Numbered from the stretch's first letter, positions 23,201-34,052 are shown. The stretch is DNA of 64,000 nt from Rhipidocladum racemiflorum (GCA_036346355.1 CM070584.1:28924039-28988038); one strand, 5' to 3'. The notes: generated by a model not told the origin, from the sequence alone. Made by a program: numbers and translations.

Positions 23201-23439
23201 AGCCACTCCGGATAGGTGGCCTCCCGCACAATCTTGGCAGACAAAAGCTTCTCTACCTCGTCCCGAATGGCGTCCTGCCGCTCTGGCGCCTGTCGCTGGA
23301 TCTTTTGTCGAACCGGGTGCGCTCCAGGGAGCGTTGCCAATCGGTGCTCGATCACCTCCCTAGGGACCCCGGTCATTTCTGATGGTTCCCAAGCGAACAC
23401 ATCCAGGTTAGACCGGAGGAAGGTGACGAGCGCGCCTTC
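20212..23439 (-). CDS. Retand-type Pol: RT, dual RNase H, integrase
   Basis: The frame continues from gag-protease after a single TAG and stays open to 20212. RT motifs include KWRMCIDFTDLN, MPFGLKNAGATYQ and the catalytic YVDD (about residue 181 counted from 23400). The first RNase H lacks its usual first Asp (YVAAS) and the Asp before PL (SSYPL), so it is probably a catalytically dead tether. A second RNase H follows with FFDGSF, ITEYEG, VKGDS and NYLADELA, a plausible D-E-D-D set. Integrase has an HHCC zinc finger (RRCEACQFHA), Asp in GLDILGPF (about 784), Asp in TDNGAQF (about 844) and Glu in GQVERAN (about 880). It ends SQNIENLRKFYP with no chromodomain. This copy looks enzymatically intact. 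Confidence 0.93.
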   Translation of the reverse strand, partial: EGALVTFLRSNLDVFAWEPSEMTGVPREVIEHRLATLPGAHPVRQKIQRQAPERQDAIRDEVEKLLSAKIVREATYPEWLANPVLVKKSNGKWRMCIDFTDLNKACPKDPYPLLRIDIVVNFTAGCEALCFLDTYSGYHQISMAQEDEEKTTFVTPLGVYCYVKMPFGLKNAGATYQQAMHIVFRPQIGKNLEVYVDDLVVKTKKADELVQDLEETFSLLRKYCIKLNPEKCLFGVSSGKLLGFLVSSRGIEVNPEKIEAIERMQPPTQLKQLQCLTGRLASLGRFIARLGEKSLPLFKLLKKTNSFEWTPEAQQAFEGLKKYLSSPPVLVAPEPGEPLLLYVAASPSVVSTALVAEREGVQRPVYYISKVLHDAETRYPQTQKMVYAVVVASRKLRHYFQGREITVVSSYPLREILHNREAEGRIAKWSVELGEFGVKFAPRTAIKSQRLADFVVEWTPAESEADEVPAPSPWTLFFDGSFRLEGAGAGVLLVSPTGDLLKYMVLVDFKATNNITEYEGLLAGLRATAAIGVRRLQVKGDSLLVVNQARKDFSCADPIMAAYLAEVRKLERHFEGLGYTHIPRRDNYLADELARLASTRSPVPVRVFEERLPQPSIAAPAPGRDDGDAASALAPGGKVVPVETPGQAEYPGDHLVVAALDREGTWMDPILAYLRDQVCPDDDASAEKVARKAKCYTLVGGDLYRRGKNRILLKCITREEGSGLLSDIHGGVCGSHVSRRVMAGKAFRQGFYWPTALQVACELVRRCEACQFHAKQIHQPAQALQTIPLSWPFAVWGLDILGPFPRATGGYTHLFVAIDKFTKWVEAEAVRSITTAAAVKFMQGIFACFGVANRIITDNGAQFTSAAFLDFCEEMGTKVCFASVAHPRSNGQVERANTLVLKGLKTRAFDRLHKHGARWTEELPAVLWSLRTTPSRATGETPFFLVYGAEAVLPSELELGSPRVAAFVEGDQEDLRRDDVNLLEEARDRVTLRAARYQQSLRRYHASRVNERTLAVGDLVLRRIQSHAGSHKLSPQWEGPFKVVSVSRPRRPAATEDGEELTNSQNIENLRKFYP

Positions 23440-25944
23440 CTATTTGGCGCTGAGGTCGGTGCCGATCTTGATGACCTTGCCCGAGCCGTCCTCGCCCACG
23501 GGGACCGCCTTCGCCTCGCCCGAAGGTCTGGGCGAAGCGCGGGTCCTGACCGAGGGGGAGCCCGGGCTGTCGTCTTTATCGCGCGCCGAGCAGGTGGTGC
23601 CGGCCAGGTCCTGCAGCTGTTTGCTGAGATGCAACGCTTCCAGTCTATCCACCTTCACCGTAATTGGACCCCCAGGCCCGGGAATCTTCACCAGCATGTA
23701 GGCGTAGTGAGCGACCGCCATGAACTTGACCAGGGCCGGACGGCCAAGCAAGGCATTGTAAGGGAGGTCGAAGTCGGCGACCTCGAAGTCGACCAGCTCT
23801 GTCCGGAAGTTTTCCGCACTCCCGAACGTAACAGGCTGCCGGACCTGCCCCAGGGGCAAGAGGCCCACCCCGGGGGCGACTCCGTAGAAAAGTGGGGCCG
23901 GGCGCAGCTCCTCATATGGTATCTGGAGCGCTTGGTACGCCCCAACAGATAGCAAATTGATGGCGCTACCTCCATCAACAAGGACCCGCCCGAGCTTCGC
24001 GTTTCGAACCGTGGGGGAGACCACGATCGGCAGATGGCTCGGGCTGAAAACGTTCTCCGGGTGGTCGGCCCGGCTGAAAGTGATTGGTTGCTCCGACCAC
24101 TTCAGCGGCCTGCCCGCCCCAGAGGATGATACGGTGGCACAAACCTGCCTCAGATCCCGCTTGTACTGCGAGTTCGATGAGTAGGTGGTTGAACCACCGT
24201 GAATGAACGCCACCGTGTGCTCCGCCTGCTGGAAAGCCAGCGGAGCTGGGTCTTCATCATCGTCGTCTTCACCGTCGTTTTCGCGGCGCTTCTTGAGCCG
24301 CCGATCTACCAGCTTGGACACAACTTGGCAGTCCTCCAAGTCGTGCCCACTTGTTCGATGGATGGGGCAATAAGGCTTGCCCCCGTCATCTTCGCGACGG
24401 GGCGAGCGGCGGTCCCTGCGGTCGCCACGTCGGTCCCGACGCTCGCCCCTTCGGTCCTGATCGTCGCGACGCCAGGGCTTGGGTTCCGGCTCGGCAACCA
24501 AGACTTCTCTAGTGGCGGCCTCCTTCCGCTTCTTCTTCTTCTTGCGGTCGGAGGACTTCGGGGTGCCGACGTCGCTGAGGTCGGATGGCCTCGTCGTGCA
24601 TTCCCAGGCCTCCGCCGCCCTGACGCACTTGTGTGCCAGGGAGAACAGCTCGGAGGTGGTTGTGATGGTGCGGGTAGCCATCTTTTCCCGCATCTTCTGG
24701 TCCCGGACCCCCCTCCGGAACGCGATGATTACTGACTGCTCAGAGATCCGGGGGATCGTGTTGCGGCAGTGGCTAAACCGCCGGATGAATTCTCTCAGGG
24801 ACTCCCCCTCCTTCTGCTCCAGAGCGTGGAGGTCATCCTCCACGCCTGGTTGAGCGTAGGAGCCCTGGAAATTAGCGACGAAAATGTCGCACAGCTCCTC
24901 CCACGAGTGCACGGAGCCTCGCGGGAGGTTAAGTAGCCAGGACCGGGCCGAGCCCGTCAGCGACGTCGGGAGGTAGTTGGCCATAACCTTCTCAGACCCT
25001 CCAGCAGCACGCACCACCGTGGTGTAGATTTGCAGGAACTCCTCCGGGTTGGTGGTGCCGTCGTATTTCTCGATGGAGGCAGGGCGGAATCTCTCCGGCC
25101 ACGCGGCTTGCCGGAGGCGGAGAGAAAACGCCTGGCATCCAATGTTGTAGGGGGAGCAGCGTCGTTCGCCAGCCCCTCGATCCTGAGAAGGGGATGAGGA
25201 GTGTGACTCTGCGCTCTCCCCGGAATCAGAGGGGGAAGCCCCCTGCTGACCAACAGGTGCCCGGGGGTTAGCGCGCTGCTGCGAACGCTCGCGACGCCCC
25301 CTAAGAACGTGACGCAGGTCACCGTTGCGCTGGAGCCGCCTCTCGTCCAGGCGCGATCTGAGATCTTCGCGATTCCCCCTTGACTCGGGGGGACCGCGAG
25401 AAGAAGCGGAGTCACGTGCACGTCCCCCTATGACGGATGGGGCTGCAACCAGGGCTCCCTTCCCCTTGTCCCGGCCCTTGACGCCGGGGGAAGTTGTTGT
25501 GTGACGACTGGAACCCTGCGCGTCAGTCGCGCGCGCTCCTTGCCGCCACGCACCGGAAGTCCCCGGCTGGGTTGCCGCTTCAACCTGTTGTTGAGCGGCG
25601 TCGACTAGGTGGACGATATCGCGCAGCCATGGAGTGGCTGGGGTGTTGTCCGCCAGCGGTACTGGAGGGTGATCGAGGAGTAGCCGGGCCGCATGAAGGC
25701 TTCGCGCGGGGGTGTCGTCCCCCAGCGCCAAGCGCCGTTGGACAGGCTGACCCCCGGGCGTGCAAGCGCGCGCCCTCCACGATGGAGGACCCGGCTGGCC
25801 GGCTCCTTCCAGGCCGGGACCGGCTCTGGCTGCTTTCCTCGGGTAGATTGCTGCGCTTGGAGTGTGACTCCGCCATGCAGACGATCGCCCCGACTTCTTC
25901 TGAGCTTCGAACCGGAAACGGAAGGAGGGCAATCTAACCACCAA
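23440..25944 (-). CDS. Retand-type Gag-protease
   Basis: The frame covers a long, basic, low-complexity N-terminus, a retrotransposon Gag domain (from FRPASIEKYDGTT to about LAHKCVRAAEAWE, residues near 285-455), an Arg/Asp-rich stretch, and a CPIHRTSGHDLEDC zinc-binding-like motif. The aspartic protease follows (VLVDGGSAINLL, about residue 653; DGG rather than DTG). It stops at TAG 23440-23442, and Pol continues in the same frame. The frame has no ATG near its start. An ATG at 25876 (MAESHSKRSN) lies in another frame that overlaps the N-terminal region. The likely start is therefore separated from the Gag frame by an indel between 25876 and about 25700. Confidence 0.88.
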   Translation of the reverse strand: MVVRLPSFRFRFEAQKKSGRSSAWRSHTPSAAIYPRKAARAGPGLEGAGQPGPPSWRARACTPGGQPVQRRLALGDDTPARSLHAARLLLDHPPVPLADNTPATPWLRDIVHLVDAAQQQVEAATQPGTSGAWRQGARATDAQGSSRHTTTSPGVKGRDKGKGALVAAPSVIGGRARDSASSRGPPESRGNREDLRSRLDERRLQRNGDLRHVLRGRRERSQQRANPRAPVGQQGASPSDSGESAESHSSSPSQDRGAGERRCSPYNIGCQAFSLRLRQAAWPERFRPASIEKYDGTTNPEEFLQIYTTVVRAAGGSEKVMANYLPTSLTGSARSWLLNLPRGSVHSWEELCDIFVANFQGSYAQPGVEDDLHALEQKEGESLREFIRRFSHCRNTIPRISEQSVIIAFRRGVRDQKMREKMATRTITTTSELFSLAHKCVRAAEAWECTTRPSDLSDVGTPKSSDRKKKKKRKEAATREVLVAEPEPKPWRRDDQDRRGERRDRRGDRRDRRSPRREDDGGKPYCPIHRTSGHDLEDCQVVSKLVDRRLKKRRENDGEDDDDEDPAPLAFQQAEHTVAFIHGGSTTYSSNSQYKRDLRQVCATVSSSGAGRPLKWSEQPITFSRADHPENVFSPSHLPIVVSPTVRNAKLGRVLVDGGSAINLLSVGAYQALQIPYEELRPAPLFYGVAPGVGLLPLGQVRQPVTFGSAENFRTELVDFEVADFDLPYNALLGRPALVKFMAVAHYAYMLVKIPGPGGPITVKVDRLEALHLSKQLQDLAGTTCSARDKDDSPGSPSVRTRASPRPSGEAKAVPVGEDGSGKVIKIGTDLSAK

Positions 25945-25948
25945 TAGC

Positions 25949-25966
25949 CCCTACCTGGCGTGCCAC
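25949..25966 (-). other. Primer-binding site region of the Retand-type element
   Basis: Directly inside the 5' LTR, the - strand reads GTGGCACGCCAGGTAGG. This resembles the primer-binding region of other Tat-lineage elements; the cognate tRNA cannot be named safely by eye. Confidence 0.5.
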
Positions 25967-26995
25967 TGTCGGCGTACTAGCCAACAGGCACCTCCGAGTC
26001 GGGTGCTTATGAGGTTCAGACGGGGGGCTTTCGGTGCAATCGCCGGAAGGAGGAAGATGAACGGAGTACCGGGAAGCTCAGAAGAACAGGGGGACGCCAG
26101 AACTTTGCCCAGGTTCGGGCCCTCCGAAGAGTAACAACCCTAGTCCTGCTTCTCTTGGTATTGCTTGTGTTCTGAGATGTCCGCTGGGAATCCTAACTTG
26201 AGAGTCTAGAACCTATCGTCAATGGGTCCAGCCCCTTCTCCCATGCACCCCGGCTCCCTTTTATACTTGGGTTGGCGGGGGCGCATGGGAGGCTTACACC
26301 GCAAGCCATACACATTACACTGCCACGGGCGCATTTAATGCATACGTCACTGCTCTTACATCCCATTAATGTCTGCCGCAGCCGTCACACCCCCGCCTCG
26401 GGCCCCACGCCCACCAACGCCGCTTGTTCCGTTAGGGGGTGAGGTGCTGCCGTGATGTCACCCGTAATTAATGCACGCCCGGGGAAGATGTGCCGCCACA
26501 CTGCAATCTCCACGCTTTGCATCTAATGCGCACGACTCGCATTAAATGTCCTTGATCCAGGCACCGCGGCCTCGGGGGAGGGCGCCAGGGGAGTGGCCGG
26601 CATGCCACGTGTCCTCTGGGCGACCACCTGTTGGCGCGCCAGTGGGTGGCTCGACGCCACGCCGTCCATCTGGCGACCACCTTCGGGCGCCAGGTGTGGC
26701 TTTGATCACCACGTGTCCCGGGCGACCATCTTCTTTGGGTGCCCAGGGTGTGGCTCGACGCCACGCGTCCCTGGCGACCACCTTCTTTGGCGCCTAGTGG
26801 CGCGCCGATCGCCACACATCGCTGGCGACCACCTTCCTGGGCGCCTAGTGGTGTGGCCTGATCGCCACCTGTCCACTGGGCGACCACACTGGGGAGCTAC
26901 TGCTCGTCGTGGCGGTGGGCCCGGACGCGCCCTGCCCGCCCGGTGATCGCATTTGTTGCGGGGGAGTGGGTACCCTGGCGTAAAATACGCCGACA
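25967..26995 (-). repeat. 5' LTR of the Retand-type element
   Basis: It is 1029 bp and ends properly in CGACA followed by CCCCC. Outside the U3 array (26604-26900) it is nearly identical to 15534-16573. Inside the array it carries a dense set of one- to three-base deletions not seen in the other copy. Confidence 0.88.
26258..26265 (-). promoter_or_regulatory. TATA box driving the Retand-type genomic RNA
   Basis: The - strand reads TATAAAAG in both LTRs (also 15825-15832). In the 5' LTR this would start transcription near 26230 and leave about 260 bp of R-U5 before the primer-binding site. Confidence 0.65.
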
Positions 26996-27000
26996 CCCCC

Positions 27001-28978
27001 TGCCCAAGCTTGCGCCCCCACCAGCCCTTGGGGCGCCTCCACCACCTCCCCTTTGCCCTAGCCGCCCCGCCTCCTCTCCCCCCTTTGGCCGTGCACCCCT
27101 TTGCCCCCTTTGCTCCCCACCTCTCCACCACCTCTCCTCCACCCCCTTGCTGCCCTAGGGTAGCCTCCCCACCCCTGCACCTCGAAGTTCCATCCGTTGG
27201 AGCGAGGAGCGAGGAGCGATCCGGGAGGAGATTCGTTGGGTTTTCGGTCGTCGGGCGAAGGTGTGGCCATGGGAAACCTTGGGGTTGATCTAGGTACTGT
27301 TCTAAGGATCATTATCATGTTTTTAGATCAATTGGTGGTGCTGGAATTGAGTAGATTGGATTAGATCTAGAAGTTGCCACGTTCTTTGTTTCGGGCAGCA
27401 TGAGCAGTCGACCTAGGGTTCGGTTTTTCGCCAATTTAGAGTCCGAATTTGGTCGTACGGCTGTTGAAGAAGTTGTAGGTAATTTCAATATCTTTCTGTG
27501 GGTATAAAGAACGTACAATTCCGCCCAGCCGTTTGAAAGTTATGGCTGTTTTACCGAGCGTGTTAAAATCTGTGACGTGATTGGAACAGATCACGGTATT
27601 TTGTAGATTAAACAACTTTAGAGTCCGAATCAGCTTTTCCATATACTTAGAAAAAGTTGGGAAATTTCCTAAGATACGCGAGGATGTACTCATTTAATTG
27701 ATTCGGAGTCTTAGAACCCGAGTTATGCCTTTTGGAAGGCTGCTGTCCTGACGGGACAGAACCTCTGTTTTTGGGTTTTGCGAGTAGTTGGTGATGTCGG
27801 GGTAGAAGAGGGTTTGCGTACTGTTTTTTGGACATGATTGTGAGTGTGTTGTCCCTATGTGCAGGTGGTGCGACCCCGGGAGTGCCTTCTACTTCTCGCC
27901 AATCCGTCGCCCGTGGTGGAGGCAAGTGTATTGGAATGGGTAGCGGGTTGTAGTTTGTTTGATTGATTGAGATTGAAATTTGAATATATGATATGTTCAC
28001 ATGCCATGCTTTAATGTTTGCCATTGATATGATGAATATGTTTATGATGTGATGATGCCATGTGTTAATGTACAAGTTATCCATGATGATGCCATGTGTT
28101 AATGTACAAGTTATTCATGATGTTGGCTTATTTGTATACATGGCAAGATACATGGCCCGGGCGGTGAGAAAGTCATAACTAGTCCGGGGAAGGTCGGTGA
28201 GAAAGTTATGACTATTCCGGAGAGCCAATGAGTAAGTCCTACATCGTGATTCCATCCACCGCGGTGTGGGGAAGCGAGGAGTAGACACCCTCCATCTTCG
28301 GGATGGAAGGGGGGAGAGGGTGCACACCGACGGGTGTGTACTCAACCATACCGGTATGAGTTTCCAAGGAGATATGAGCATCGCATTGCATCGCATCGCA
28401 TTGCATACATAATGATGATGATAATGATTTGTGAACATGAATGAGATGATATACATGATGTAAGTTGTTGTAGCCATGTAATTGTTTTTGTTTGTACCAT
28501 TGCAATATACTTGCTGAGTGATGAACTCACGCTTGTGTTTATGTTGTTTTTTTAGGTACCATGACACCGGCATGTGGGAAAGGGCATTAGCTACACATCT
28601 TCACGTAGTTCCAGTCTCATTTACCAACCTTGAGTCATGATCATAATAATAGTGCACTGAACTAGGTGTATGGATTAATTTTAATGTGCTGTTGATCCTC
28701 TTTGCTTAGCTATAGATGTTTGTGTGGTTGGTTTTGGTTTAATTGTTTATGATGATGTTTTATCCATTATATATTGCTGCTTTAGATGACTTATCTTATG
28801 AAATATTTTGCTATGATATTGCTATTGTTCAAATCATGATAAAACAAAGGAGATACTGCCGAAATTTTGGTGTTTAGCATTTGTGCCTTTGCTGAAATTT
28901 GTCTTCATGTATGGTATTTAGTTGATGTTTAGTCTATGTTTGGTAGCATTCGGGCATACTAGATGCCGGGGTGTTACT
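27001..28978 (+). repeat. LARD-like element 5' LTR, second part
   Basis: It matches 34989-36975 almost base for base from about 27290 on, with more differences in the first 290 bases. It includes a 33-bp direct repeat ('gatgatgccatgtgttaatg' core) near 28047-28113. A duplicated 'cggtgagaaagt' stretch lies near 28160-28225, and a short GCAT/GATG microsatellite near 28378-28430. The last base is T where the 3' LTR has A (GTGTTACT against GTGTTACA). Confidence 0.85.
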
Positions 28979-31900
28979 GATTGGTATCGAGGCCAGTGTA
29001 GGTTCCTGGAATGTGTATTTTTAGTGTCATGCTATAGGGTACAACTAAAATGTGATGTGGAATAACTTAGAAACATGGCTTAGGTCTTAACTAAAATTTT
29101 GTCATAGGATAGCAACATTAAACTTGCAAAAGTGGTATAACTAATCTAAAATTTGACACACATGGATGCACAATAGGAAAAGGGTATGGGTATCGTTTCC
29201 TTACGCTTAAATGTTGTATTTAAGCTTTGATGTTGAATGCTTCATTTGACAATGCATGTTGCTATGTCTATGAGATAAATGATTGAATTGTGCTTGTTGT
29301 GGTGATAAAGTGGGGTTGTGGTGCCGAAGGGTTTCGGTCACCTCTTTTGGTTCATAGTAAGGGTGAGGTTTGACGGTGTGGCCGGTTAGCGCCATCACCG
29401 AAGAACTATTAACCCCTGTAGGAGAAGAGTGCTTACCCTTTCTGTCGTAGATCGGGTAGTTGACTGGAGTCAAATAGAAGAGTTTGATGGTGGATTCCTT
29501 CGGAGGTTCTTTATCGTTCTGTGGTCGGTCTTGGTTGGTTTTCTTGGTTTTAGTTGATGGAAACCTAAAGAAAAGTGTTTGGTATTGGTTTTTCGCGGAT
29601 CGTTCCGTATGCGGTGTGTGGTTTTGTCTTCCTTGGTTGAAGACGAAGAAGAGGAGTCTAGTATTGCGCTTCTTTTGGGCGCCTTTCCAGTTTTGATGTT
29701 TAGTTTGTTGATTGCTTTATGGGGAAGAAGCATTCAATTTATCTCTGTGTTTGTCTTTCTCCGAGGTTAAAGGAGTTATTGAGGTGCTATGCCAGACCTA
29801 GTTGTCAGGGCTGAAGTTCTATGGCTTTGTAGGAGTAAGTGGTGTTTGATTTCATCATTTTTCTGGTTTGAGAAATCATCTTTGAAAACCCTTCTTGTTT
29901 CGTGAAAGTTTGGGGTTTGGTGTTAAGGTTTTATTTGAAAAGGATTACTAAATCGCTTGGTTCCCTTTTAAGAAAATTGTCTTTCAACCATTTTTCTCTA
30001 TGGGAGCCTTTGAGATTGAAGTGTTTTGGAGAGTTCCTTTTGCATGACCAAGTTTGGGTTTGTCTCATTACAATTTTGAGAGTCAAGTTTCCTTATGAAT
30101 TTGGGATGAGTTTTAAAACTAAAATGCTGCAAACAAAGTAAGTAGTCTTTTGACTGAAATCGTTTGTCCCTAGTAAGAATTGTTATTTAGCATGTTATGT
30201 AGCATGTACCAATGTGGTTTATGGGATGATGTATTGTTAAGTTAAATTGTGAGTGGAGTCAATTCAATGTGATTAATATCTCTAGCTTGAGAATAAATAG
30301 ACTACTAGTGTTGTAGATTACTCGGTAGCGAGAATGATTGAATGTGTTAATGTACATGCTTAGAATATGTTGCTTTATAATAAAAATGCTTATGACCCCC
30401 AACAATGTTTAAGTTTTAAACCTTGATGCATAGTTAATACATTAAGATGATGTAGACTGCTGTTATTGTTAAAGAAACTTTGCTGGTTGTTAAAGATGTT
30501 CTAATCTAATAGATTAATAGAGAAATTTAATCGTGTTGCCTAGTGACTTTAATTTGGAAGTTGATTAGAGTTGCTATTTACGTTGTTGCAAACTACTAGT
30601 ATATTTGGAAGTATGCAGTTGTGTCTCTACAATGCTAGCATTGATATCAATTGAGAAGACATAAGACTTATTCTTAATGATGTTGTTAAGGGCAGTGTTA
30701 ATGCTAGTATCCAATCTATTTTAAATAGTGGGAGTATGTTGTGTGGTGGTAATTTTGTTATCACCTATGTATAGGGTAGCTAAAAGTAATGTTGTTGGTT
30801 GATGATTATGCCCATTTGTTTTTATTGATGACTAAGTAGTGGTGGTAACTGTTTAGATTACTCATTGGAAAACCATGGTTAAAATAGAGGAAAATTTTAA
30901 CATGTTGCGATGGAGTGAGCTTTGGATAATTAACCTGATGTAGAATTTTATCCTTAATGAATGTATGTCTTAGAATCATAGTTATGAATTTTTATCTTGT
31001 AGAGATAAGACTTATTTGTTGAAATCATTTTATTGTTTGAACAAGTTTTAATTGTCAAGATGTTGAAGTATGGATGATATAAAATTGATAGGTTGACCTT
31101 GCTCAAGTAGCTGTTGAAGTACTATGTTGGAAATATAGAATACGTTGTTATATGCTTTCGTGATCCGCGGGGATCATGTCAATGTAGTCTTGGTTGGGTG
31201 CATTTTTAATAAGCATCATAAACCCTAATTAAAAGTGTTGGGATTGGTAACTAGAGGAAGAATTTGTTGTGAAGCTTTTGGTTGAATTGTGTTGGGGCTC
31301 CTCAGGGAGTAGATAGTGATTATTGAAGTCTTTTATGGAAAGCGTAGTGGAGTACTAGAGATGGTTCTTTTTATGCTGAGCTTGTGTTTAAAAGCTTTTG
31401 GACTGGTTTGGTTGTTTGCCATTTTGGTTGAAGGGTTTTCGGTCAAGGTGTTCCATATGCTGTGTTTCAGAGTTTCCCTAAAACTCGTAGAAATTGGTGC
31501 AAATATTTGGTTTTGGCTAATTTGTTTAGTTGGTGCTATGAGTATGGATTTACACCCCAAAAGTTTTTGAGTGGATCGCGCTGTTCGCGTGCACCCTGAA
31601 TTATCTTTGGAATAAATTTTAAAGGAAACAAATGGACATAGAGGGTTATGTTGGAAAACTCACGAGGTTTAATTTGTAATCTTTTCTTTGCTAGAGTTGG
31701 AGTTATTTGGGGAAAAAAATCTGGGTAGAGTTTGCAAGTGCTTCAAAAGGTGGTTTTTGTGGATGTTTCATCGGCAATGCTGTTAGTGAAGTGTTCTCTT
31801 TTGAAAATGAGTTTCCCTTTCTCTTTGAGAAAATTTATGGCGGTTGTTAGTGCAGATGTTTGACTTTGGAGTCGATGTTCTTTTCCAAAATGTTGATTTT

Positions 31901-32433
31901 GGTTAAAATGCGATGTTTTGCAAGTTTAGCTATCTATCGTTGGTGGGTTCTGACCCGACGTGGTGTTTTGCGGTTAATGGTGTTGCCGTCAATGTTATGT
32001 GTGTTTCAAACTTGTGATACCGAGGAAGTAGTCGTTTGGTGAATGATTATTCGTATTGTTGTTACATGAAGAATGAATGGTGAAAAGTAAACATGACATC
32101 GTTTTTAGATGTTAAATGATAAAAGAGTCGTTGAGCTAGGTCGGTGAGAAAGTCATATATGGAGATATGACTAATCCGGAGTGCTCTTGAAGAGTGTGCA
32201 TTTATGTCATGAAACGAGATTTTCCTTGCTTTCTAGTATGAAAAGAAAAGAATGAAGAACTTCCGGTATGTTGGTTGTGGTGTAGGGGATTTATGCTTCC
32301 ATTGTGATTTGGCTTGGATGTTGCCGAATTCTTTCCAAAATGGTTGTTAACGCCTTGGGTTTGAGTTGTCGTGTGTACCCTTGGGCTTGATAACTAAGTG
32401 TTTTTGTGTGAGGGCGAGACCCTCTTAAGAAAG

Positions 32434-34052
32434 TGTAGGATCGAAGTATACGAATATAGCAATCAGAGGGTGGTGAATGATTGTGCGGAAGCTACAACCA
32501 AATTCTTGATCTACTAAAAGTTCACCCCAAAACAGAACCAAATAATTGCCTCGTTTTCGACAAAAACAGAATGATAGAGGTTCGGTAAAACGCGAATTCC
32601 CGGAGATCCAACCGTTAGATTGATTTGAAATTTGGACACAATAAACTATATTCCAATACGAATCGAACCCAAAAAGAATCAGCTCGATCGGACTTACGGA
32701 TCAAAAGTTATAAGCTTCGCAAGCTTGCTATTCCAGAACTTGACGAAAATCAATCTAATCGAAACTTGTAGATTGATCAAGAACAACAAAAGATTTATCA
32801 ACAAAACATTGAGGAACACTAGATCAATACCCTAGAGAGGTTTTTGATGGATCAAATCAAGATGAAACTCAAAAAACAAAAACCAATCTAGAACTAGAAC
32901 AAATATGCAAACAAGAACCAAAACAGAATATTGTAGCACACAAGGAACTAGAAGAATTGATCTTTATTTCTTTTGTCTAAAGTACTCCCATCAAAAGAGT
33001 ACAAACCCTAAAACTAAGCTCAAGCTCCATTGCGCCTGTTCTGCTACTTGGTTCGATTGATGCCCTTTAACAGGAGACACCCCTCCTATTTAAAGGACCA
33101 ACCCACAAGGAGTTCTGAATACGATTCCTATTCCCTAGAAGGAATCTGTATCCAACACAACTCTACTTGGCCCAACCTGGCCGAGTACAACTCTTGCACG
33201 CGTATGGAAACCCTACCATACTCACGTGACTAACACTTTGCACGCGTATGGCCACCTGCCATACTCACGTGACTAACACTTTGCACGCGAATGACCTCCT
33301 GCCATTCTCACGTGACTAACCATTCTTCATGTGCACCATTCTCTTAGCCCGAACGTCCCGCATGACATCCTTGACCACCAAGACCTCAGTTCCTCCTGAA
33401 CCTAGTCCCGAACCTCAGTTCCTCCATGAACCTAGTTCCGGTCCCGTCATCGACCGCATTCGTCTTCGAGCAATACCTGCACATGAACAAACCACAAAAC
33501 AAATCCGAGCACAAGTCCACGACTTGACTCAATGTCAATCCATGCAAATACTCACACGAGCATTGCATAAAGTCCACTTCAAAAGAAGCATCATGAAATT
33601 CTCACAAATTTTATAATCCCAAAAATGAATCAAACACAATTCCAATTTTGCTCAAAACCCTAATCGAGCAAAAACGCATTCACGACGGACAAGGAAATAT
33701 GGTCCGGCGTACACATGAAAAAAATCACTCAAGAAGCCATTCACGACGGACCAACAAAATCGGTCCGGTGTACAAGTGAAAGTATCGGTTTCAAGAAGAA
33801 ATCAATCCGGCGAAAACACGTTCACGACAGACTAAAAGAAATCAGTCCGTTGTACATGCGAAATCAATCCTCAAAAAGCCGTTCACGACTGACCAAAGAA
33901 ATTGGTCCGACGTACATGCAAAACTTACTGGTTTGAGAGTTTGGTCCGGCACAAAAGATGACTTCACTGTTTGCTGTCAAATTGTCAGACACAAGCACAA
34001 ACACATTTTGCAAATTCAATTCTAAGCCAATTTTTCAGCACATGATTTCACA
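32434..34052 (-). mobile_element. SIRE-type Copia solo LTR
   Basis: The unit begins TGTAGGATCG, ends GATTTCACA and is flanked by perfect GAAAG duplications (32429-32433, 34053-34057). It matches the LTR at 55159-56939 in the same orientation. It has no internal sequence, so it is a solo LTR. The TATA-like CCTATTTAAAGG is near 33085. Confidence 0.9.
33197..33322 (-). repeat. Three 43-44 bp tandem repeats with CACGTG cores in a SIRE LTR
   Basis: Units start at 33197, 33241 and 33284; each begins CACGCG and contains CTCACGTGACTAAC. They lie upstream of the TATA-like box on the - strand. The related LTR at 55159 has a single such unit (about 55910-55955). Confidence 0.85.

Larger units (their letters stand above)
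15534..26995 (-). mobile_element. Tat/Retand-type Ty3/Gypsy retrotransposon, near-complete, 11.5 kb
   Basis: The element lies on the - strand between CCCCC target duplications (15529-15533 and 26996-27000). The empty-site sequence survives at about 34981-34997. The 5' LTR is 25967-26995 and the 3' LTR is 15534-16573; they differ by about 2 percent outside a repeat array. Gag-protease and RT-RNase H-integrase are almost entirely open, separated by one TAG. A second gene sits on the opposite strand between pol and the 3' LTR. Dual RNase H, the extra gene and absence of a chromodomain mark the Tat lineage. It is the youngest well-dated layer of the nest. Confidence 0.9.

Noticed and set aside
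27647..28573. 145-152 codon ORFs on the - strand, repeated at 35645-36570
   Set aside because: They look conserved only because the two LTRs are nearly identical copies; composition is low-complexity (His/Met/Tyr-rich) and shows no domain.
29484..31570. Hydrophobic ORFs of 60-90 codons in the LARD-like interior
   Set aside because: T/G-rich sequence produces Phe/Leu/Val-rich chance frames; none is long or shows a family motif.
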